Shown here: piece by piece, positions 56,564 through 64,000 of the stretch
Position numbering within the stretch: the first letter of the stretch is position 1
Layout: the number at the start of each line of letters is the position of its first letter
Assembly: GCA_036346255.1 (NCBI GenBank)
Contig: CM070617.1
Location: 8,845,501 to 8,909,500, forward strand
Direction: 5' to 3'
DNA length: 64,000 nt
DNA from: Ampelocalamus luodianensis
Lineage: Eukaryota; Streptophyta; Magnoliopsida; Poales; Poaceae
Notes under the pieces: model-generated
The model's database searches: none
The model's input: the letters and a program-made list of their open reading frames with translations, nothing else
What the model was told of the DNA's origin: nothing
Translations under genes and position numbers: made by a program

Positions 56564-57290
56564 CTAACTTCCTCTATAAGGAGCCGCTCTCGTATTTAAA
56601 AGCAACGGCGTGTGATCAGACAAAGACCTTTCAAGAGCTTTAACTGTGACCAAAGGAAATTTACGCTCCCATTCTGTATTCATTAAGACTCTATCCAGCT
56701 TTTCAAATGTTAGATTATCTAACGAATTGGCCCAAGTATATTGTCTATCAGATAAAACTATTTCTCTTAAATCCAAATTATTAATCACAGCATTAAACAA
56801 GAAATGCCATCGATACTCAAAGTTATAGTTATTTTTTCACCCAAATACCTGATGATATTAAAATCACCCCAATTAAAATAGGAAGTGATTCTTTCCTACA
56901 AGCATGAATAAGTTCATTAAGGAACTTCTCCTTGAATTGAGTTTGTGCTGCACTGTAAATAGCCACAAGAACTCATTGGAAATCATCCTCTCTGTTTTTT
57001 AAAATGAAACTTCACATAAAAATCACGAGCATCAATAGAACTAATATCGTAAACCCGATGATCCACCTCTAAAAGGATACCCCCGACTGACCTTGTGGCG
57101 GAGAAAAATACCACATAAAATCCCGCCCACCCCAAAGATAGTTAAAGACTAGCCACTGAAAAGTCTTGTTTACGAGTTTCAAAAATGGCCACAAAATCTA
57201 AATGATGTTCCTTAACCACTTCACAAATATAATGATGTTTAGCCGTCTCCACACCTTTGCAATTCCAAAACGATCTTTTATTTTAACTTT
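56564..57290 (-). pseudogene. LINE endonuclease domain, copy 2
   Basis: Near-identical to 52,709-53,440. The 78-residue C-terminal frame (FNAVINNLDLREIVLSDRQY ... LSDHTPLLL) differs by one residue (I-V for I-F). Confidence 0.85.
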
Positions 57291-57719
57291 AATTTGATTG
57301 GCCTATTAAGAAAGTTTTCCTTTTTTGACCTCTTTTTATTTGTCATCAATGTAAAATTAGAGTGATCATCCTCCAAATCACCATCTAAATCACTACAAAA
57401 ACAATTAAGGGCTAAGATATCACTGTAATCCATATTCTCATCCTCCATCTCTCTGCATCTACAATTCCTTTATTTTTAATCTTCCTAATTCAAGAGTCTT
57501 AAGATTGTTAATTGAACTACCAACCTCTCGCACTATCAACTCCTAAAGAAATGCCAATGCTAACAATTTTTTCAACATTTCTCATCGAAAAGACATAAAT
57601 AAAATTTTATTACGACTTACTTGGATCAAGTTCGAGATTACAAACTTTTGCACGCCGCATAACCTTTTAGATCAAGTCTTCATCATTGATCTGCTTCTTG
57701 ATGCGCTCACTCTATCTAA

Positions 57720-58072
57720 ACTCCATCGGATCGACCACTTGAATCAACGCGTCGCCAATAAACCCCATTTGGTCTTGAAGCTATAGCATCCTTGACAACC
57801 GCGAAATCATCCACCACCCTCTGTTAGCCATGGGAACAACTAATCGAGGACTTTGTCCGCCTTGGTAACATGAGCATCCGTCGTGGTAACCATGGTAGGA
57901 GAAGCAATGATCTACCCAAGGGTCTATCCTCACCGCATCGGCTCCACGGATCTCGCAATAGCTTTGCACCAAAGCATTCACCACCGAGAAATCGGATGGA
58001 ATTGTTGAGGCACCATGTGGAGAACCATCGTTGGTGAGCTTGTCGCGACATCGGGAGGACGACTGACACGTG
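57720..58072 (-). pseudogene. LINE ORF1 3' part, copy 2
   Basis: Repeats the ORF1 segment at 53,870-54,246 (TNDGSPHGASTIPSDFS) with additional small deletions that change the frame several times. Confidence 0.6.
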
Positions 58073-60144
58073 TGTAACACCCTGGCTATCCAGAAGCCAA
58101 AATGTTACCTAAAGAGTCTAACATACATCCACAATCATAAGAATTGAAGCAATAATCCAAGTTATAACGAATGGAAAGTGAATCGCTCATAAGGCATAAA
58201 AACACAAATAAAATCGAACCTATGCGGTCAAGTATCACAGAGAAAATAAACATCCATGACTAAACAGAAGACATCATCCACATGACGCCTCAATTATTAC
58301 AGTTTATCTCTAAACAAATAAGGAATTCAACCAAGTTCTATTATTGAAACGAATATGGTGATGTGTGTGTAGTGCATGTCTACTCCTCCGATAGAATTAT
58401 CATCAACGGTCACCTAAAACAAAACAACAAACAAGAGTGAGTCCGGGACTCGCAAGTACAACGAATACAAGAACACACTTCATGTAAAATTATGGTACAA
58501 AGAAGTATCTCGAAAGAAAGAACGTAATGCATGGATGCCATGAATTGATTGGACGCACTCGAGCTTATACTGCATAGCAAGTGACACATCCGTCGGTGTT
58601 CACTTAAGCCCGTATTTATCGAAATACGGGATCCAAAATACCGTATGAAGAAGGTTTCATACGGGTGTCCAAAACTGCCCACATTGGAATGGTGGGACTT
58701 CACTTGCCCATACTGGAATTGATGGGACTTTAGACTCCACTCCCGTGGACGAAACATGAACAAGAATGCATGAATAAATTTATGAACAATGGTTAATATC
58801 ATCTCCACACATATGAAAGAGCGTACACAAAGAACATAATCATCATAACCTTCTTGTCTACCATAACCTCCACTCCCGTGGATAGCACATGAACATTAAG
58901 TGTCTCACATATCAATAAAACACCATACCAATCAACGAGCATCTGGGGTTTACAAAACACACATAAGTCATTGTACTTGCCTTTAGCGTTGCGATGCGTT
59001 GGGAGGCAACGAAGAAGCCGCTAACCTTGGCGCCTCACCCCCTACACCAAAGTTACTCAATAAGAACCAAGTCATCAAGACACTACTCGCATCGCCCTAA
59101 CTCATAACCCCAATCCCACCATCTAAAATATACCTGTTACTTTGAATTAAACCACATTCTAGCATAAAGTCTATACGGACAGCAGCGGTATAAATGGCAT
59201 AACTTTTGATCTAAAACTCGAAAAGGGGTGTTCTCAGGTTTGATTGAAAGGTAATGAAATTATCTACAACAACCTAGTTGATGGAAACCTCGAATTCGAA
59301 TGTATCAATTTCCACAAGACCCACAAACACTGTCTGTCAGAACTTCCGGTAATTCTGGACAGCAGCACGGAAAGTGTCATAACTTTTAATTGGCTACACC
59401 AAATTTTGTGTTCTTTATCAATATCAAAAGCTAAGACCAAGGCCTACAATAACCTAGTTGGGTGAAAGCCCGAATTTTCCATTATCCACTCATATTTTAA
59501 AAGGAAACTTGACAGTTCATTCTCGTCAGGATTCTGGACAGCAGAGACGAAAACTATCATAACTTTTATCCATACGTTGAATTCAGTGTTCTTAGCGGAC
59601 ACCAAAGCTAAGATAAATATCTACAAAACTCTAGGAGATGAACAACCCAAATTCGGTCTCTATGATCACGAAACAAGCCACGCAACATTCGGACAGAACT
59701 GAAATTCTAACAGCAGCAATTCAATCCAATCAAACTAATCGAATTCGCATTCGAAACAACCTAAACAGAGGAAATCGATCATTACCCTTGTAGAACCATC
59801 GGAGATCGCTGATCAAATCCCATGAAGAAATTCTCCTTCAATCCTCTTCCTTCCTCTTTTTTCTTCCCACGGTCGGCCACAAGCAGCGGAAGAGGCGGAG
59901 GCAGAGAGCAGCGGCTGGGCATCAGCAAGCACGAGCTGCCATCTAGCACGACAGCAAATGGGGCTAGGTTTGGTCCCTCCTCCCTTGCCTTCTAATGGGT
60001 GCGCCCACTCATGGGCCTTGGGCCACTATGGTGGCTCCTCTTCTCGAATAAGGGTTGGCGCCCATACTTTCCTAAAATTCTGAATTTTAACTTATTTCAT
60101 CTCTAATCTTTACAGCATTCGATATCGAATAATCGGGTATTACA
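58073..60144 (-). mobile_element. Solo LTR in LINE ORF1, copy 2
   Basis: Starts TGTAACACCC and ends GGGTATTACA. The right flank is gcgtg (60,145-60,149) and the left flank acgtg. It is the duplicate of the LTR at 54,247. Confidence 0.8.
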
Positions 60145-60536
60145 GCGTGATTGCCTCGCGTGGCAGCGACACAGTCTGCTGGTGAGTTTGTCGCGCCAAC
60201 GGAAGGGGCTGACTTGGCAGCGAAACAAATTGCTGACAAGTTTGCCGTGACACCGGAAAGAGCTGACCCGGCAGTGGAATTGCCTGGCACGGCAACAAAA
60301 TCTCCTAGCACGATAGGACCATCCGTCTCAGTGTGGACCACCAAGGAAACTTCCGTGACAGAGCTATCACCCGAAACAACTTTTGTATCATTCTTGTGAT
60401 ATGAGTGTAAACAAACTTTGGCAACGACCAAACTTTGACCCTGGACCTTCAAGATGGTTGCACCATCCCCTCGAGCAACAGTCTCAAACTCCTTTCTGAC
60501 CACCCTCGGTGTAACCCAGATGGTATCCGATGTCAA
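60145..60536 (-). pseudogene. LINE ORF1 5' part
   Basis: The minus-strand frame begins MTSDTIWVTPRVVRKEFETV and continues RGDGATILKVQGQSLVVAKV, TETDGPIVLGDFVAVPGNST and SGVTANLSAICFAAK up to the LTR. After removing the LTR it joins the ORF1 parts at 58,072 or 54,246. It is Ser/Thr/Ala-rich with no recognised domain. Confidence 0.6.
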
Positions 60537-60900
60537 GAGCCCAAGGTAACCCCTTACTAATTGAGGTAGACTAACTCATGCGATCATCAGGAACATTCGA
60601 TTAAGAATCCGAATTATTCTTCAATCTCTTAGCATCTCTGTCTTCCATCTCAACATCTTTGCCATCTAGCCTCTTATCGAAACAAAATAGTAAAAACAGC
60701 GCTATCAAAAACGAAATGACAAAAATTGCATCCATACAACACGAAAACGTCACGGTTGGCTACCTGTCACTAACCCAGTCCGCGATAGGTCGTCTGTGCA
60801 CGGCACCTGCCGCGGATTGGGTGTGTGACAGACTGCCTGCCACCGGCTGAGAGGTTGACATGTGTCTTGCCGCGCTCTAGATACACGGCAAGGGAGTCAT

Positions 60901-61529
60901 TTTTACCAATTTCCTTTTTTTAGGAATTGGTTTTACTGTTTCGCTTAAAAAACGAGGTAAACGCAGCAAAAACTCCGTTACCTTTACGTATAGCCCTGTG
61001 CGGGAACGCAAATGCCGTTTGGTCAAACGAGGTGGAGCAGCGATAACAGTCATCGCGTCGGACGATTAGTTGCTGATTCCTCCAGGTGGCAAAGTTGATC
61101 CGGGCGCTGGGGGCTCCCGACAGCGACGTTTTTGATCTGAATTGACTTCAACGAGCGGAGTAGAACGTTCTTTCTTTCAAGTGAAACTGAAACTAGTCGA
61201 ACCTTCTTCTTCAAGTGAAATTAGTCGAACGTTCTAGAGTGGCGGCTTGGATGGATAAACATTAAAAAGGTCAAAGCAGCTGCGGGGATCATCTGTTCAA
61301 TTTTAATTCCTCTGCTTTACAGCGGGTCAAACCGTTTCTTTTACTTTTAAAACTTACTTAGTTTACTCGCTTTGTGATGTGCTAGTATTCCTTTCACGAA
61401 AAAGTGACACCTCCCTGGTGTTTGTGGGCTGTGATGTGAAGCTGGTTGTGTTTTCTCGAATAGTCGATTGGGAATAGCAAAATAATAAAATGGGAGACAA
61501 CTCATGCATAGAGGTTAGACGGTTACAGA
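60901..61529. other. Unassigned stretch
   Basis: No gene, repeat or site recognised. CGAACGTTCT / TCGAACCTTCTTC motifs recur near 61,155-61,235. Confidence 0.4.
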
Positions 61530-62715
61530 CATGAGGGGGCTGGATCTGCCTTATGTAGGAGTTTTTGTTCTAAATAGCATTGTTGGTAAATTTTATTATT
61601 TAACAGAAGTAGCAGTTGCAGCGCTGTATTGCCGAAAATATCACCACGGCCATGCGGTACACGACACGTGTGCAATACAGGGTCTCTTGCGTCCGATTTA
61701 ATCTCGCGCACCTCGCTAGTCCGGATGTCCATCGTGCAGACATGTGTCCGCCTTCGCTCGCCCATGGCCAGGCAAGCTTGTCCGTATGCCCATTGCCCGA
61801 ACGCCGCCTTGTCCGTACGCCCATACCTCGGACACCACGTGTTACACTGTCCGGTCGCTAGTGGCCCGGACGCCACCTTCTCCTCGCCCAGCCACGCCAT
61901 GGCTCGGCCTTGTCCGCACGCCTGTGCTCCGGTCGCTTTACTAGGCCAGCAGGCAGATCACGAGGAAGTGCGCATGGGACAGATCGATAGTGTTTATATA
62001 CTCACTAATTAAATGGACAGTAGTGTTAGCTAATATAGCTAGCTAGCCTAAGAATATACGTGCAAGTGCTACTTAATTTTCAGCGTCTTCATATTGCAAT
62101 AGAATATATAATTATATATGCATGCTTGCTTGATGGCACCTGGTAGGATGCATCTTATTCCATCTTGGCCCGTATCCTTTGTGTTTGCCTCATGATCATC
62201 GATCGGAGAATCCCACTGATGCATTTGAGAGAGAGGAAAGGTGGGGCTTGTTTGCTTCCATGCAAGCTTAATTAGCTAGCTAGCTAGTGTACGTGAGGTA
62301 CGTGTTAGATTTTAAAACACATGCATGAACGTGGGAGTTGGACAAAAATCTTGAATCACTTATTGTAACAAACTTCGAAGAAGCTGCATGGCCAAGTAGC
62401 GCGTCCGAGGCACAGGCGTTCGGACAAGCGCGGCGTGTTCGGGGCATGGACTGCGGATAAGGCGGTGTCCAGGCGAAGGGTGTACAGACAAGCTTGTTCA
62501 GGCCACAGACGAGTGGAGGCGGACACATGCCCGCACGAGGGACATCCGGGCTAGGAAGGTGCGGCGGATATTAAATCCGAGCGTGGAATACCCAGTATTG
62601 CACACATGTCAGGTACCGATATATACATTGTAACATTTTCAACAATACAACACTGCAACGACTACTTCTCAAAAAAATGATAAGGTTGACATTTAGACCC
62701 AAAACCCCCTCATGT
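61530..62715. mobile_element. Long-TIR element (about 1.2 kb)
   Basis: The left 400 bp (about 61,530-61,950) is inverted at about 62,375-62,715. Pairs include CATGAGGGGG / CCCCCTCATG, AGAAGTAG-AGTTGCAG / CTGCAACGACTACTTCT, TCCGGATGTCC / GGACATCCGGG, CATGTGTCCGCC / GGCGGACACATG and AAGCTTGTCC / AGACAAGCTT. The arms are GC-rich outside the AT-rich ends. The centre (61,990-62,370) has no gene. It resembles a Mutator-like or foldback element; no TSD was identified. Confidence 0.65.
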
Positions 62716-63439
62716 GGTGCTTGTCTATGTATCCAATCGAGTACGATTTTAGCTTTCACACTGTCACTGTGTCTTGTTGTGCCTGACAAAAATTGGTCCG
62801 CTTTTTGGCCTATGCATGCTCTAGGCCACCAACTCTAGACAACTAGGCCTTACTTGGTTGAGTTCAATCAAGTTTTTCGTTACAATCTAGTGCGTTGGTA
62901 CTCGGTAGGACTCGACGAAAGCATATTCCCTGCCCTGGGAGTGATCCTTTGCATTATAGCTTTTATAGCTCAATGTGGAGATGTTTGGTGCACAGGAATT
63001 ACGAGTGATTTTCACTATTTGATCAAAAATCGAATGCTAAGATATATTATTTTTGTTATAGTACTATGGCAGAGTGTACTGTTCACATAACTTAAAACAC
63101 TGTTACACTGTGTCCTTTTGCATTTATTACAGAGGATCCGGATCCTATTCCCCAACCTGCTATAGTTGTATCTCGTGTATGCTTTGGTAATTTACTAGTA
63201 CCTATTCGCTCAGTTCATAGATAGTTACTGTTTTACCTAGAACGCGTGATGTCAAGCTTTTATAAAATTCGAGAGTAATATACACGAAAATCTACCACAA
63301 AAATTGATATTAGTAGATTTACCATAAACAATATTTTATTATTGGTGGTGTTAAAGATAATGATAAAGATATAAATAAGAGACTGTCAATGTTTAAACAC
63401 GCATTTAGAAATAGAGCTACACTACTTGTGACCTAGAAA
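62716..63439. other. Unassigned AT-rich stretch
   Basis: Nothing recognised. The 78-residue frame at 62,854-63,090 has hydrophobic stretches but no family match I can name. Confidence 0.4.
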
Positions 63440-64000
63440 TAATTGAAATTCAAAATAAACAATAAAATAAAACTAGCAATCTCCTATTCATACGAATTAC
63501 TAAGTAAAATCCCTAAATAATTATAATTCAGAATAAAAATTAATAAAAAATTATCAATTGGATCTGTATACAAATTCCAACAAAAAAATAACATAAATTC
63601 GAAATAAAAAAATCTGCAATTGATTTCCATACGAATTCAAAAGTAAAATATCTAAATAAATAGAATTCGAAATAAAAGTTAAAGAAAAGTTAGCAATTGG
63701 ATTTGTATACGAAGACGGGAGGTCGCCGCGGTTAGTGAGGAAGTCGCAACATCGAAGAAGAGGAGCGACCGGCACAAGAAAACATGACATCAATGTTGTA
63801 TAACATCATACATATGTATATACATGCATACATATGTACGAATAGAAGCATGGACGTACAAAAGCAGAAGAGCAAAGTGCTCGGAGTAGAGATGGTGCAG
63901 CCGTAGGAAATATGCTCGGGTCACCAGAGAGAGCGTTGCAGGTGTCCCCGGCAGGGATCGACGATGATTGCACATGTATGCGTTTTTTGTGTCGTAGTGG
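63440..64000. repeat. Third, inverted copy of the 37.6-38.7 kb repeat
   Basis: The reverse complement reads like 38,200-38,700 (GGAATTTGTATACAGATCC-type units) at 63,440-63,710. From 63,710 to the window end it reads like 37,605-37,880 (ATCGT-GATCCCTGCCGGGGACACC, CACTCCTCTTCTTCGA-type sequence), but clearly diverged. The element runs off the window. Confidence 0.7.

Larger units (their letters stand above)
56518..60340. repeat. 3.85-kb tandem duplication, copy 2
   Basis: Direct repeat of 52,663-56,517. The copies differ mainly by short deletions at CTG, CAG, CCTGG and homopolymers. In 57,900-58,080 copy 2 has the deletions; in 56,330-56,517 copy 1 has them. Confidence 0.93.
50751..60900 (-). 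mobile_element. LINE (L1-type), with inserted LTR and internal duplication
   Basis: Read on the minus strand from about 60,900 to 50,751 this is one non-LTR retrotransposon: ORF1 (60,536-60,145 and onward), endonuclease, then reverse transcriptase, then a 3' UTR with TTTAATAAACTGGGC and a short A-run at 50,751-50,757. A solo LTR interrupts ORF1, and a 3.85-kb segment containing that LTR is tandemly duplicated, so the endonuclease and ORF1 parts occur twice. Stops and frameshifts are everywhere, and the element is dead. The 5' end is not sharply defined. Confidence 0.85.

Noticed and set aside
50950..60536. Two separate LINE insertions (two endonuclease domains)
   Set aside because: The second set, including the LTR, is a direct 3.85-kb tandem repeat of the first, so duplication of one LINE explains it better.

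Overview
The window is a stretch of plant nuclear DNA that is almost entirely nested transposable elements (TEs), with one intact host gene. The organism is most likely a grass, probably panicoid. The TE families (a CACTA element with TTTGCCGAGTG/CACTCGGCAAA subterminal arrays, chromovirus-like LTRs starting TGTAACAYCC, TAGGGGTGAAAACGG hAT elements, Tourist MITEs, plant L1-type LINEs) and the very GC-rich, intronless P450 gene point there. The species assignment is inference. No bacterial, organellar or viral genes were recognised.

Layout. (1) 0.2-11.8 kb: an old, diverged tandem duplication. Copy A is 0.2-1.2 plus 4.3-5.4 kb, split by a 3-kb long-TIR MULE-like element that itself carries two hAT elements. 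Copy B is 9.2-11.8 kb and carries a foldback element and a 150-bp MULE MITE. Between the copies lie a MITE, an 84-bp tandem repeat, a LINE fragment and a truncated LTR. (2) 12,082-21,476: one 9.4-kb CACTA element with a 3-bp target-site duplication (TSD; cta). It carries a decayed Ptta/En/Spm-type second ORF, a 430-bp-arm inverted repeat and a nested 3.7-kb CACTA element (TSD ctt). The nested element holds intron-containing fragments of a guanylate-binding-protein (GBP) GTPase gene. (3) 22.5-24.8 kb: a probable MGDG-synthase fragment and a LINE 3' end. (4) 25.0-36.9 kb: a MuDR-type MULE with a broken transposase gene, interrupted by LTR pieces, a Ty3/gypsy 3' end and a 304-bp hAT MITE, plus an unrecognised downstream ORF with its own TATA box. 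(5) 31,596-45,996: a recent 7.2-kb tandem duplication covering the MULE 3' half, a solo LTR and a Helitron-like flank. (6) 46.4-47.2 kb: a hAT element, a Tourist MITE and a LINE scrap.

(7) 48,718-50,247 (minus strand): an intact single-exon CYP710A-type sterol C-22 desaturase gene with a TATA-like box about 130 bp upstream. It is the only gene here that looks functional. (8) 50.75-60.9 kb: a minus-strand LINE whose 3' end lies about 500 bp upstream of the CYP710A start codon. Its ORF1 carries a solo LTR with a 5-bp TSD, and a 3.85-kb segment (endonuclease, ORF1 part, LTR) has been tandemly duplicated. (9) 61.5-62.7 kb: a long-TIR element. (10) 63.4-64.0 kb: a third, inverted copy of the AT-rich repeat and flank seen at 37.6-38.7 kb.

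The genes do not form a pathway; the logic of the region is TE nesting, duplication and gene-fragment capture around one sterol gene. The two young tandem duplications differ mainly by small indels at CTG/CAG and homopolymers, which may partly be a sequencing artefact. No clearly new biological system was found. The best candidates for a closer look are the GBP-carrying nested CACTA element, the hairpin in the outer CACTA element and the uncharacterised MULE-borne ORF.
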